Source: CAJJDF01 sp965657945 (GTDB taxonomy: Bacteria > Bacteroidota > Bacteroidia > Flavobacteriales_D > CAJJDF01). Taken from it: a stretch of DNA of 64,000 bases. This document shows positions 44,045-54,086 of the stretch, piece after piece; position 1 is the stretch's first letter, and every line of letters begins with the position of its first letter. A program made the position numbers and the translations under genes. Under the pieces are notes generated by a model, which saw only the letters and a list, made by a program, of their open reading frames with translations, did not search any database and was not told the DNA's origin. Location of the stretch: the NCBI GenBank assembly GCA_965657945.1, contig CBFHPW010000001.1, forward strand, positions 124,001 to 188,000, read 5' to 3'.

Positions 44045-46369
44045 ATGAAAAAAATGACCATTTTGGCTCTTGTGAGTCTTATTGCAATTTCTGGAAACAC
44101 TCAGGAGTACAACAAAAACAAATTCAGACAATTAAAACAAGAATTGCCTACGCCAAATGTTTACAGAACTGCGGCTGGTGCTCCGGGGCATGAGTACTAC
44201 CAACAGAAAGCAGATTATAATTTAGACATTACATTGGATGACCAGAACCAAAAGTTATTTGGAGAAGGTTCTGTTACGTATTACAATAATTCTCCTGATA
44301 AATTGGAGTATTTGTGGGTTCAGTTAGATCAAAATGTGAGAGCGTTGGACTCCGATTCGAAGAAAATCGCTACGAGCTCTGTTTCAAAAGGAGCAGGAAT
44401 GTATTCAATGAACGCATTATTGAGTGATTTTGATGGAGGTTTTAAAATTGATTATTTGAAAAAATCTGACGGGAAAGACCAATCGTACACCATTAATAAA
44501 ACAATGTTGAGGATAAATCTGGAAACTCCATTGGCTCCTGGTAAGTCGTTTAGTTTCAAAATGAAATGGAATTACAACATCAACGACAGAGACAAAGTGG
44601 GAGGAAGATCTGGAATGGAGTATTTTCCTGAAGAAGACAATTATTTATACACCATTGCACAGTTTTATCCAAGAATGTGCGTGTACAACGATGTAGAAGG
44701 ATGGCAAAACAAACAGTTTTTGGGAAGAGGTGAGTTTGCTTTGGTATTTGGAGATTACAAAGTGAATATCACTACGCCAAGTGACCACGTAGTGGGTTCT
44801 ACGGGTGAATTGACGAACATAAAAGATGTGATTACTTCTGCGCAATACAATCGATTTAAAAAAGCCAAAAACTCATACGAAAACCCAGTTGTGGTGGTTA
44901 CACAAAACGAAGCGGAAGAAGCCGAAAAGAACAAAGCAACTAGCACCAAAACATGGAAGTTTCACGCTAAGAACGTAAGAGATTTTGCCTTTGCTAGTTC
45001 AAGAAAATTTATTTGGGATGTAATGGCGGTAAAACAAGTAGGAGGGCCAGATGTGTTGGCAATGAGTTATTACCCAAAGGAAGGGAATCCATTGTGGGAA
45101 AAGTACTCAACAAAAGCCGTTGCTCAAACTTTAAGAACCTATTCAAAATACACAATACCTTACCCATACTCGAAAGCCATTTCTGTTCACTCAAAAAGTA
45201 TAGGAATGGAATACCCAATGATTTGTTTCAATTTTGGGCGACCTGAAAAAGACGGGACTTATTCAGATAGAACCAAATACGGAATGATTGGCGTAATCAT
45301 CCACGAGGTAGGTCACAATTATTTCCCAATGATTATTAATTCTGACGAACGCCAATGGACTTGGATGGATGAAGGACTGAATACTTTTTTACAGTATTTA
45401 ACCGAACAGGAATTCGAACGAGGTTTTCCATCGAGAAGAGGACCAGCCTATAAAATCACCGATTACATGAAAGGAGAAAAATCGAGAATCTCTCCTATCA
45501 TGACCAATTCAGAATCTATTTTTCAATTTGGAAACAATGCCTACGGGAAGCCTGCAACTGCTTTGAATATATTGAGAGAAACAGTGATGGGAAGAGAATT
45601 GTTTGATTATGCGTTCAAAACCTATGCAGAAAGATGGGCATTTAAACACCCAACTCCAGCAGATTTTTTCAGAACGATGGAAGACGCTTCTGGAGTAGAT
45701 TTAGATTGGTTTTGGAGAGGATGGTTTTACACAACCGATCATGTTGATATTTCAATGGATGATGTGAAATGGTTGCAAATAGACACCAAGAACCCAGAAA
45801 TTGAAAAAGCTATTTTAAAGAAAAACAAAATGGACGAAGACAATAGTTTTGTTGGGAACCAAAGAAATAAAACTGCTATTGAAACAACTTACAACGAGCG
45901 GGACGAAAGCCTAAATGATTTCTATACTTCGTATGATGAGTTTGAGGTTACTGAAGCGGATAAGGAGAGTTACCAAAGGTATATGTCCAATCTTACTGAG
46001 AAGGAGAAAAACATGATAGGGGCTAACTATAATTTTTATGAAATAAAATTCACAAATGTAGGTGGATTGGTGATGCCTATTATTCTGGAGTTTGAGTACA
46101 CAGATGGAACGAAAGAAAAAGTGCATATTCCGGCAGAAATTTGGAAAATGACAGCTGAAGGAGGAGAAGACCAGTCTGTAACCAAAGTTTTTGTAAAGAA
46201 AAAGGAAGTGGTAAATATCGTGCTAGATCCTAACTTGGAAACAGCTGATTGTGACCGAGGAAACAATTACTGGCCGCACAGAGCTGTTCCTTCAAAGTTT
46301 AAACTATACACGCAAGGAAAGACGAAAAGACCTGCTAAACCCAATGCGATGCAAAAAGCGGGTAAGTAA
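44045..46369 (+). CDS. M1-family zinc metallopeptidase (gluzincin)
   Basis: A 774-residue exported peptidase with signal peptide ending SGNTQE. The zinc site is HEVGH (His420, Glu421, His424) with Glu443 as third ligand, at the exact M1 spacing of 18 residues. It lacks the GAMEN motif of true aminopeptidases in its usual form; GMEYP appears where it should be (about residue 387), so its specificity may differ. Co-transcribed with DUF6702, closed by a strong hairpin. Peptide trimming in the periplasm is inferred. Confidence 0.93.
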   Translation: MKKMTILALVSLIAISGNTQEYNKNKFRQLKQELPTPNVYRTAAGAPGHEYYQQKADYNLDITLDDQNQKLFGEGSVTYYNNSPDKLEYLWVQLDQNVRALDSDSKKIATSSVSKGAGMYSMNALLSDFDGGFKIDYLKKSDGKDQSYTINKTMLRINLETPLAPGKSFSFKMKWNYNINDRDKVGGRSGMEYFPEEDNYLYTIAQFYPRMCVYNDVEGWQNKQFLGRGEFALVFGDYKVNITTPSDHVVGSTGELTNIKDVITSAQYNRFKKAKNSYENPVVVVTQNEAEEAEKNKATSTKTWKFHAKNVRDFAFASSRKFIWDVMAVKQVGGPDVLAMSYYPKEGNPLWEKYSTKAVAQTLRTYSKYTIPYPYSKAISVHSKSIGMEYPMICFNFGRPEKDGTYSDRTKYGMIGVIIHEVGHNYFPMIINSDERQWTWMDEGLNTFLQYLTEQEFERGFPSRRGPAYKITDYMKGEKSRISPIMTNSESIFQFGNNAYGKPATALNILRETVMGRELFDYAFKTYAERWAFKHPTPADFFRTMEDASGVDLDWFWRGWFYTTDHVDISMDDVKWLQIDTKNPEIEKAILKKNKMDEDNSFVGNQRNKTAIETTYNERDESLNDFYTSYDEFEVTEADKESYQRYMSNLTEKEKNMIGANYNFYEIKFTNVGGLVMPIILEFEYTDGTKEKVHIPAEIWKMTAEGGEDQSVTKVFVKKKEVVNIVLDPNLETADCDRGNNYWPHRAVPSKFKLYTQGKTKRPAKPNAMQKAGK

Positions 46370-46392
46370 AAGCAAGATTACATGTAAATTCA

Positions 46393-46429
46393 AACCTAAC
46401 AGATTTTCAAAACCTGTTAGGTTTTTTTT
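46393..46429 (+). terminator. Strong terminator after the M1 peptidase
   Basis: AACCTAACAG and CTGTTAGGTT form a perfect ten-pair stem around an 11-base loop, followed by a T run. No second copy was noticed in this window. Confidence 0.88.
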
Positions 46430-46545
46430 ATAGACATGTTCCCGTTTAGGTGCAATTATTTTTACGACCAAATCAAATTTACACATAGTTTTATCTTTAA
46501 ATAAAATATGGAACCAGTACTTTATTGATCGCTTTTTCTTATCTT

Positions 46546-46785
46546 CTATTCTCCTCCGTCATGGTAGCTTGCATCCCCGTTTGTGGACAAGGTTCTTTTT
46601 CCCTGAATATGAATGGTGTTGCAACCAGAAGTGAGAGTAAACTGAACGAAATATGGACTGTAGCTTACTTCGCTTGAGAAACTATTTCTTTTTGCAAATT
46701 CATCCCATTTTTGGGCATTTTTTTCCATTTTCTTGAACCATGATGAATCTGCTGGTCGTTGTGTTTCGTTGTTGATTGCCATCAT
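46546..46785 (-). CDS. Small hypothetical protein
   Basis: A 79-residue frame on the minus strand with a mixed, protein-like composition (WFKKMEKNAQKWDEF, then SYSPYFVQFTLTSGCNTIHI). A second ATG at 46782 is possible. It lies downstream of the POT transporter on the same strand but behind that gene's terminator, and I see no exact promoter, so expression would depend on read-through. It does not resemble a known family. I consider it more likely real than not, because it fills an otherwise empty spacer and has no antisense gene. Confidence 0.5.
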   Translation of the reverse strand: MMAINNETQRPADSSWFKKMEKNAQKWDEFAKRNSFSSEVSYSPYFVQFTLTSGCNTIHIQGKRTLSTNGDASYHDGGE

Positions 46786-46793
46786 TAATAGGA

Positions 46794-46830
46794 TAAAAAA
46801 AACCTCATCAGCAATTTTACTAATGAGGTT
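46794..46830 (-). terminator. Terminator of the POT transporter gene
   Basis: On the minus strand AACCTCATTAG pairs with CTGATGAGGTT around an eight-base loop and is followed by a T run. Confidence 0.8.
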
Positions 46831-46854
46831 TGGGTATTGTTGAGTTAATTAAAT

Positions 46855-48426
46855 TTATTCAACTCCATGCATAAGTTTCTTCAATGGGAAACTCAAAAGG
46901 AATAATATCAGACCTGCTACGATAGGGATGATAACCAGAATTTGGAAGAAATCTGCCATCGAAGATTCTTCGGCAATTTTTTCCATATATCCAGAGAAGG
47001 ATCCAGCAATTTTGTTCCCCATGGCTGAGGCAAAGAACCAGATTCCAAACATAATTCCTACTAATCTTTTTGGAGAAAGTTTACTCACGTATGAAAGTCC
47101 AACTGGCGACAAAGATAATTCACCCATTGTGTGAAGTAAATAAGCAAGCACCAAGAAAATCATGCTTACTTTTTCTATATCTGCCATATCACCTCCTACA
47201 AAGCCTGCGGCTCCATACACCAATGGAATAAATCCTAAACCAAGCAAAACTAATCCAATTGCAAATTTTTGCGGTCCATTAGGATTCATTTTTGTTTTAG
47301 CTAGCTGAGCCCAAATAAATGAGAAAAGAGGAGCCAAGGTGAAAATAAATAGGGCATTCAAACTCTGGAACCAAGTCGCAGGAACTTCCAAATTTTCGGC
47401 TTTGAATTGATCATAAATCATGTAACCCATGATGGCTGCCAAAAGAACCACACTCAATCCCATGAATCCCATAGCACCTGCATATTTTTTTCCTAGAACT
47501 TTGGTTACACCTAAAAATAAGTATAGAAGGATTACGAGTGGCAGCAAGGAAATGATTGAACTTAATACTTTGAACCACATACCGTCACCTTCTAAACTTC
47601 TGTCAGTATATTCACTGGCAAAAATATTCAAACTACTTCCAGCTTGCTCAAACGCGGCCCAGAAAAAGATTGAAAAGAATGCCAAAACACCTACAACAAT
47701 TAGTCGTTGTTTTTCTATTTTAGAAAGCGGAGCGTTCTTCACTTCTTCCACTGAATCAATTAAATCTTGATTTTCTTCTAAGTTTCCGTTTTTTGGTGGT
47801 AGACCTATGTTTCCGAACATTTTTTGCGCCAACTGAAACTGAATCATTCCAATTACCATAAATACACCCGCTAGACCAAATCCATAATGCCAACCCATGT
47901 TTTCTGCTAAATATCCACAAAGAATAGAACCTAGAAATGCACCCACGTTAATACCTTGGTAAAATATCGTGTATCCCGAGTCTTTTTTAGGTGATCCATC
48001 TTCGTACAATTGACCCACAATAGAAGAAATATTAGGTTTAAAAAATCCATTTCCAATAATAAGTAAGGCGAGTCCTAGATAAAAGGCCGGCATGGGATCA
48101 AACGCCAATGCAAAGTGACCTAACGACATGAGAACAGCTCCCATCGTAATTGCTTTTCTGTAACCTAATAGTTTGTCGGCAATGATTCCTCCTAGAATTG
48201 GGGTGATATAAACCAACATGGTGTACCATCCATACAATCCACCTGCATCTTCCGATGACCATCCAAGTCCTGGGTTGTCGCTTGTTATTTCTTCTACCAA
48301 ATAAAGAACTAACAAAGCTCTCATTCCGTAATAACTGAATCTTTCCCACATTTCGGTGAAAAATAGTACGAACAATCCTACTGGATGTCCAAATACTTTT
48401 TTGTCAATTGCATCATTGCTTTCCAT
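46855..48426 (-). CDS. Proton-coupled oligopeptide (POT/PTR2) transporter
   Basis: A 523-residue inner-membrane symporter of the POT family with about 12-14 membrane segments. The ExxER proton motif is present as EMWERFSYYGMRALL (about residues 20-34). The PTR2 signature NGFFKPNISSIVGQLY and the FYQGINVGAF stretch are also there. It imports di- and tripeptides with protons. Between two M1 peptidases it fits a peptide-uptake role. The next gene upstream is divergent. Confidence 0.96.
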   Translation of the reverse strand: MESNDAIDKKVFGHPVGLFVLFFTEMWERFSYYGMRALLVLYLVEEITSDNPGLGWSSEDAGGLYGWYTMLVYITPILGGIIADKLLGYRKAITMGAVLMSLGHFALAFDPMPAFYLGLALLIIGNGFFKPNISSIVGQLYEDGSPKKDSGYTIFYQGINVGAFLGSILCGYLAENMGWHYGFGLAGVFMVIGMIQFQLAQKMFGNIGLPPKNGNLEENQDLIDSVEEVKNAPLSKIEKQRLIVVGVLAFFSIFFWAAFEQAGSSLNIFASEYTDRSLEGDGMWFKVLSSIISLLPLVILLYLFLGVTKVLGKKYAGAMGFMGLSVVLLAAIMGYMIYDQFKAENLEVPATWFQSLNALFIFTLAPLFSFIWAQLAKTKMNPNGPQKFAIGLVLLGLGFIPLVYGAAGFVGGDMADIEKVSMIFLVLAYLLHTMGELSLSPVGLSYVSKLSPKRLVGIMFGIWFFASAMGNKIAGSFSGYMEKIAEESSMADFFQILVIIPIVAGLILFLLSFPLKKLMHGVE

Positions 48427-48548
48427 ATATTCTGATATAAATTTTGGTTAAGTCCCTAAATTAAGACAATTTTTTATTTTCGATAGAGAATACTGAAATA
48501 AATAAAGTTTCTATTCCATAAACTTAAATAATCTTGTATTTTTAAAAT

Positions 48549-50393
48549 ATGAAAAAAATCACTTATTTACTCGCTTGTTGCTCATTGTTAGTTGGGTGCA
48601 CAAACCAATATGAATCCAATACAATGGAAAATACAATTTCTGATTCCGAAACTATGCTTGACGTTCATTCATACGCAGATTTTAACAAAGCTTACACCAC
48701 GCATCTGTTTTTAGATTTAACAGCAGATTTTGATCAAAAAATTTTATCGGGGATTGCCGCTCATACGATACAGAACAATGAAGCAAAGGAAATTATTTTT
48801 GATACGAAAGAATTAAACATCACTAAGGTTGTGACAAACGACAAAGGTGAGGAAGTGAAGTTTTCGTTAGGAGAAGAAGACGAATATAAAGGAACGCCAC
48901 TTACCGTTTCTATCACACCCAAAACTACTAGGGTAGAGATTCACTATTCTACCAATCCTAGCTCGGAGGCGGTTCAGTGGCTGTTGCCTCAGCAAACTGC
49001 CGATAAAACTCATCCTTTTTTGTTTACACAAGGAGAAGCAATATTGACTCGTTCATGGATTCCAAATCAAGATTCTCCAGGGAATAAAATAACGTATTCA
49101 GCAAGAATCAAAGTGCCAGATTCACTCACAGCGGTTATGAGCGCCAATACAACCGTTGCCAAAAACGGAGTGTTCGAATTTGAAATGAAACAACCTATAC
49201 CCAGTTATTTGATTGCCCTTGCAATAGGAAAATTGGAGTACAAATCTTTGGGTGCAAGATCGGGAGTGTACGCAGAACCGAGTATGATGAAAGCTTGCTA
49301 TGAAGAGTTTGAAGAATTGGAAGCAATGATAGATGCGGCAGAAAATCTTTACGGACCCTACGCTTGGGAGCAATACGATGTCATTGTACTTCCGCCTAGT
49401 TTTCCTTTCGGAGGAATGGAAAACCCAAGGCTTACTTTTGCTACACCCACAATAATTGCTGGAGACAAATCGCTCACTTCATTAATCGCTCATGAGTTGG
49501 CTCATTCGTGGTCAGGTAATCTGGCAACCAATGCTACTTGGGATGATTTTTGGCTCAACGAAGGATTCACAGTTTATTTTGAACGAAGAATTGCAGAAGC
49601 TTTATACGGAAGAGATTATTCAGAAATGTTGGCTTTGTTAGGGTTTCAAGATCTAACTCATACTTTGGCTGATTTACCGGCAGAGGACACAAGATTAAAA
49701 CTAGACTTGGAAGGAAGAAGTCCTGATGATGGAATGTCGGATATCGCCTACGAAAAAGGATATTTTATGCTGAGAATGATTGAAGAACAAGTAGGAAGAG
49801 AGAAGTTTGATTCTTTTCTTAAAACTTACTTCGAACATTTTAAATTTAAAAACCTAACAACAGAAGTGTTTTTGGAATACATCTATGACGAATTACCTGC
49901 TACTCAAACTATGAATCTGAAGGAATGGATATATAAACCTGGATTGCCAGAAAATTGTCCAGTTATTGTTTCTGATAAATTTTCTAAGGTAGATGATGTA
50001 AGAGAGTCTAAAGAGTTTGTTCAAACTCCTTCTCTGACTGTGGATTGGACGACTCATGAGTGGCTTCATTTTATTAGAGGAATAGATACTTCATGGAATT
50101 TAGAGGCTTTTACCACTGCCGATGGGTTGTTCGACTTCACGAATTCTACCAATTCTGAAATTGCTGCCGCTTGGTTTGAGAAGTCAATCAGAGCCAATTA
50201 TGAGCCAGCTTATCAAGCTTTAGAAGCATTTCTGGTGAAGGTGGGAAGAAGAAAGTTCTTAACTCCACTTTACCGTGCGATGATTGAAACAGATAAAAAG
50301 TCTATGGCCAAGAATATTTACAAAAAAGCTAGGCCCAACTATCATTTTGTATCAACCAATACAATGGATGAATTATTGGGATACAGCCAATAA
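48549..50393 (+). CDS. M1-family aminopeptidase lipoprotein (leukotriene-A4-hydrolase-like)
   Basis: A 614-residue lipoprotein; the lipobox LVGC places the lipidated Cys at 17. The aminopeptidase motif GGMENPRLTFATP (from Gly288) and the zinc site HELAH (315-319) with Glu338 are all intact, with SWSGNL after the site as in the leukotriene-A4-hydrolase branch. A C-terminal helical domain (about 480-614) matches that branch. It would cleave amino acids from peptides at the membrane surface. Divergent from the POT transporter. Confidence 0.95.
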   Translation: MKKITYLLACCSLLVGCTNQYESNTMENTISDSETMLDVHSYADFNKAYTTHLFLDLTADFDQKILSGIAAHTIQNNEAKEIIFDTKELNITKVVTNDKGEEVKFSLGEEDEYKGTPLTVSITPKTTRVEIHYSTNPSSEAVQWLLPQQTADKTHPFLFTQGEAILTRSWIPNQDSPGNKITYSARIKVPDSLTAVMSANTTVAKNGVFEFEMKQPIPSYLIALAIGKLEYKSLGARSGVYAEPSMMKACYEEFEELEAMIDAAENLYGPYAWEQYDVIVLPPSFPFGGMENPRLTFATPTIIAGDKSLTSLIAHELAHSWSGNLATNATWDDFWLNEGFTVYFERRIAEALYGRDYSEMLALLGFQDLTHTLADLPAEDTRLKLDLEGRSPDDGMSDIAYEKGYFMLRMIEEQVGREKFDSFLKTYFEHFKFKNLTTEVFLEYIYDELPATQTMNLKEWIYKPGLPENCPVIVSDKFSKVDDVRESKEFVQTPSLTVDWTTHEWLHFIRGIDTSWNLEAFTTADGLFDFTNSTNSEIAAAWFEKSIRANYEPAYQALEAFLVKVGRRKFLTPLYRAMIETDKKSMAKNIYKKARPNYHFVSTNTMDELLGYSQ

Positions 50394-50459
50394 AACGAAC
50401 TAAGTTTTGTTATCTTATTAAGAATTGGACTAGTTCAATCATCAAACTAACTCTATTAC

Positions 50460-53400
50460 ATGAAGCAATTTTTTATTCTGGTTTCCTTAATTGGGACTTT
50501 GCAGGTGGCTGCACAATCAACCTCTCAAAATGAAGTGCACAAAGGATTGCTTTGGGAGATTTCTGGAAATGGACTTACCAAAACTTCTTATTTGTATGGA
50601 ACGATGCATGTGAGCGGCCGAATTGCTTTTCATTTAGGCGAAGAATTTTTTGAAGGGTTAGCTTCTGTAAATGCAATTGCCTTGGAGTCTAACCCTATAA
50701 TTTGGTTGGATGAAATTGTGGAGTCTCCTTTTGCCAATAATTACCTAGGGCGCTATGCAATCGAAAGTCAATATTACAAGGGATTTTATCAAAAAGCATT
50801 TAAGCTAAATCTACCAGAAAACAAGGATTTTGCCAAAGCTCTTTCGGCAAACCATTTTTTAGCAAACTGGATGCTGTATCGAGAAAGTGCCCAAAACAAA
50901 GAGTTTGAAGAGGATACGTTTCTTGATATGTTTATTTACCAAGCTGGAAGTAAACAAAATAAACCGGTGTATAGCCTAGAAAATTTTACTCAAACCAGTG
51001 CTTTTTCAATGATGGCTCGTATTCCGGATATTGAGCCAAAAGAAACATCGGAATGGTACAAGAAATTAACCAAAGAAAAAAGCTATTATGAAATTTTGGA
51101 GGATTCATACCGCAACCAAGATCTGGACATGTTGGATTCACTGCAAAAAGAAACTTCTTCTCGAAACAACATGAAATATATGTTGTATTTGAGAAACGAA
51201 ATAATGGCAGAGAATATCGATTCAATTATTCAATCTGGAACAAGTTTGTTTATTGGAATTGGTGCTGCTCACTTGGCAAATAGCAAAGGAGTAATTGGTT
51301 TGCTGCGAGCAAAGGGATATACGGTAGAGCCATCAACCAGAACATTTTCGGAAAAAGCAAAACGTCAAAAAGAACAACTGAGTAAATTGAAAAAGTCTGT
51401 GCCTTTTACTCATTCTTTTTCGACCGAATTATTTTCGATGAAAACTCCTGGCAAAGTATACGAAACTCCCTCCGAAGCCCATGAACGTCAATTTTTTTCG
51501 CCAGAGTTAACCAACGGAACTTTTTATACCGTGAAGCTATTAAGCAAGTACAACCAGCTAAATGGGCAATCTGGACAAAGATATATGGAAAAGATAGATA
51601 GTTTACTTTTTGAAAATATTCCGGGTAAAATAATTTCCAAAGACAGAATAAAGCTCGATGGATTTCATGGATGGGATATTGTAAACAAAACCAAGACCGG
51701 AGATTATCAAAAATACAGAATCATTGAAACTCCGATGCATGTTATGATTTTTAAAATGGGAGGGAAGCACGATTTTGTTCAAATGGAAAATGAGCGGTTT
51801 TTTAATTCTATTGAGTTAACGAAGCCAACCAAGGAATGGAATGAAGTGGCCACAATCAAGAAAGATTTTGTTGTGAAGATTCCTTCGTATTACCACATAA
51901 AAGGCAATACCAAAGCCACTTCCATGTACACGCATCCAGAAATAGAGGCGTTTGATGTTTCTGACTCTTCTTATTACCTGGTTAAAAGGACCGCTTTGCA
52001 CGATTTTGAGTTTATAGAAGAAGATGATTTCGAACTCAAGAGATTGGCCAAGAAGTTTTATAAAGAATTGGAGATTGATTCCATTGAAACCAATTTGGAC
52101 TTGAGCAAACCATATCCGACTAGCTTAAGTTATGGAAAAACCAAAGAAGGAAAAGACCTAACGATAAAAATTGTGGTAAAAGGCGCATATTATTATTTGC
52201 TCGCTACCACCAGTGCAAGCAAAAAAAAGTCTCAACAATTTTTTGACTCGTTTGCCTTTACCGAACAAGACTATACATTTCCTTTTGAAGAAAGAATAGA
52301 CTCTGCTCTTTACTTTACCGTGAACTCGAACTACGTGTCTCCCAACCCTTACACACAAATGATAAGAAAGGGATATGAAAGGAAAAGAGAGCGAAAACAA
52401 AAAGAGGACAAATCTTATTTGTCGAATAAAATGAAACAAATTTACTACTCTGAGAACTACGAAAGAATATTGGTAGAGTACGACAAATTTCATCGTTATC
52501 AGTCTTTCAAACATTTGGATACTTTATTCAATAGAGAAATACGTTATTTTACCAAAAAAGAGAAACTAATTATGAAGTCTCGCCAAAGCGGTATTGTTGG
52601 TCCCAATCCATTTGTTGAAGCTTACTTTACAGACACTAACTCGAGCAGAATGATAAGAAAAAAGTACCTAGTAAGTAAAGGTACTTTGTACACGCTCACT
52701 GCAAATCTAGACACAATTGGGCCGAATTCTAAATTTGTAGAATCATTCTTTTCTACTTTTGCTCCTTCCGATTCTTCTAGCCAATTGGAATTAACCGAGA
52801 GTAAATCAAAGTTGTTTTTTGAGGCAATTTATTCTTCAGACAGCACCGAAAAAGAGCGCGCCCTCAAATCAGTTGTGAGGATTGATGATTTTGATGAGGA
52901 AGACCTTAACAAACTGAAAAAAGTAATTCTTACCTATTCATTTCCGTCCAAGCACTTGGAGGCAAAAGCCAATATCATTCAATCTTTAGGAGGAATAAAA
53001 AATCCAAGTATCACTCCTTTCTTGGCCAATTTGTATGACAAAGTAGAAGATACTGCCATGTTTCAATTGGCAATTTTAAGAGCTTTATCCAATCAAAAAA
53101 CAAAAGAATCAGCCAAGTTGTTGGTAGATTTAATTGAAAAAGATATTCCACTAAGCTCTTCTAGGTGGGGAACCTCTTCTATTTTTTATCCTTTTTTTGA
53201 TTCGCTGTCGCTCACAAAATATATCTATCCAGATTTGTTCAACTTTACTTTTGTGGATGAATACCAAAAACCTATTTACGACCTGATGATCAAGGCAATT
53301 GACAGCAGCGAATTAAAGAAGAATATTCTGAAAAAAGAATACAAACAAATTTTGAGAGAAGCTAAAATTGAATTGAAATCTCAAATTAGCAACGAACAAA

Positions 53401-54077
53401 CTGCGAAAGCAAAAGAGGAAAAAAGAAAGTATTACTACACGAGCTACAAAAATCAAGGGAATTACAAATTGATAAGATATTGCAGAATGCTTATGCCTTA
53501 TTATGCTAAATTGGATGTACGAGAGTTCTTTGGTAAATTGGAAAAAGTACAAGATTACCAAATTCAAACAGACTTGGCTTGCTTACTTATTTTGAACCAA
53601 AAAGAAGTGTCGCAAGCTACATGGAATAAGTTAGCAGCGGATGTCATTAATAAACATTATTTGTACGAATCACTTAAAGAGATTGACAAATTAGATTTGT
53701 TCCCTTCAGCTGAACTAACTCAAGAAGGTATTTGTCAATCATTCTTGTACGAACGAGGATTCGATTTTTCAAAAGACTCATTGCTCTTTCTTTCGAAAGA
53801 AAAAGTGGAGGTGAAGGGCAAAGAAGGGTTTGTTTATTTCTTTCAATCAAAAGGGGAAAATGATGACAACTGGGAGTTAGATTTTATTGGACTTCAACCA
53901 TTAGATCTAACCAAAGTGAATACTTCAAATTTATTTAAGAAAAAAGGATTAAAAATAGGAAAAGACAAAGATGTGAAGGAATTGATAGAGGAGAAAATGA
54001 AAGAAATTAGAGTAAAAGACCATCCTCGAGCAGACGAATCAGAAAATGGAAATGGCGGAGGATACAACTATTTTTAA
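50460..54077 (+). CDS. Large exported TraB/GumN-domain protein with C-terminal HEAT-like region
   Basis: A 1205-residue protein with signal peptide ending VAAQS. Residues about 28-300 form a TraB/GumN (Tiki-like) domain; the two GxxH motifs, GTMH (47-50) and GAAH (268-271), are intact, and a Glu lies in the ALESNP strand. The middle (about 320-770) has repeated mixed alpha/beta units that I cannot assign. About 780-900 shows helical pairs like HEAT repeats (for example LEAKANIIQSLGGIKNPSIT). The Asn/Gly-rich C-terminus ends GGGYNYF. TraB-type domains are metal-dependent peptidase-like. The fusion is much larger than the usual 300 residues. Confidence 0.85.
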   Translation: MKQFFILVSLIGTLQVAAQSTSQNEVHKGLLWEISGNGLTKTSYLYGTMHVSGRIAFHLGEEFFEGLASVNAIALESNPIIWLDEIVESPFANNYLGRYAIESQYYKGFYQKAFKLNLPENKDFAKALSANHFLANWMLYRESAQNKEFEEDTFLDMFIYQAGSKQNKPVYSLENFTQTSAFSMMARIPDIEPKETSEWYKKLTKEKSYYEILEDSYRNQDLDMLDSLQKETSSRNNMKYMLYLRNEIMAENIDSIIQSGTSLFIGIGAAHLANSKGVIGLLRAKGYTVEPSTRTFSEKAKRQKEQLSKLKKSVPFTHSFSTELFSMKTPGKVYETPSEAHERQFFSPELTNGTFYTVKLLSKYNQLNGQSGQRYMEKIDSLLFENIPGKIISKDRIKLDGFHGWDIVNKTKTGDYQKYRIIETPMHVMIFKMGGKHDFVQMENERFFNSIELTKPTKEWNEVATIKKDFVVKIPSYYHIKGNTKATSMYTHPEIEAFDVSDSSYYLVKRTALHDFEFIEEDDFELKRLAKKFYKELEIDSIETNLDLSKPYPTSLSYGKTKEGKDLTIKIVVKGAYYYLLATTSASKKKSQQFFDSFAFTEQDYTFPFEERIDSALYFTVNSNYVSPNPYTQMIRKGYERKRERKQKEDKSYLSNKMKQIYYSENYERILVEYDKFHRYQSFKHLDTLFNREIRYFTKKEKLIMKSRQSGIVGPNPFVEAYFTDTNSSRMIRKKYLVSKGTLYTLTANLDTIGPNSKFVESFFSTFAPSDSSSQLELTESKSKLFFEAIYSSDSTEKERALKSVVRIDDFDEEDLNKLKKVILTYSFPSKHLEAKANIIQSLGGIKNPSITPFLANLYDKVEDTAMFQLAILRALSNQKTKESAKLLVDLIEKDIPLSSSRWGTSSIFYPFFDSLSLTKYIYPDLFNFTFVDEYQKPIYDLMIKAIDSSELKKNILKKEYKQILREAKIELKSQISNEQTAKAKEEKRKYYYTSYKNQGNYKLIRYCRMLMPYYAKLDVREFFGKLEKVQDYQIQTDLACLLILNQKEVSQATWNKLAADVINKHYLYESLKEIDKLDLFPSAELTQEGICQSFLYERGFDFSKDSLLFLSKEKVEVKGKEGFVYFFQSKGENDDNWELDFIGLQPLDLTKVNTSNLFKKKGLKIGKDKDVKELIEEKMKEIRVKDHPRADESENGNGGGYNYF

Positions 54078-54086
54078 TACCTTCGT

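Noticed and set aside
52158..52514. 118-residue minus-strand frame
   Set aside because: Antisense inside the TraB/GumN gene; no upstream promoter and no recognisable domain.
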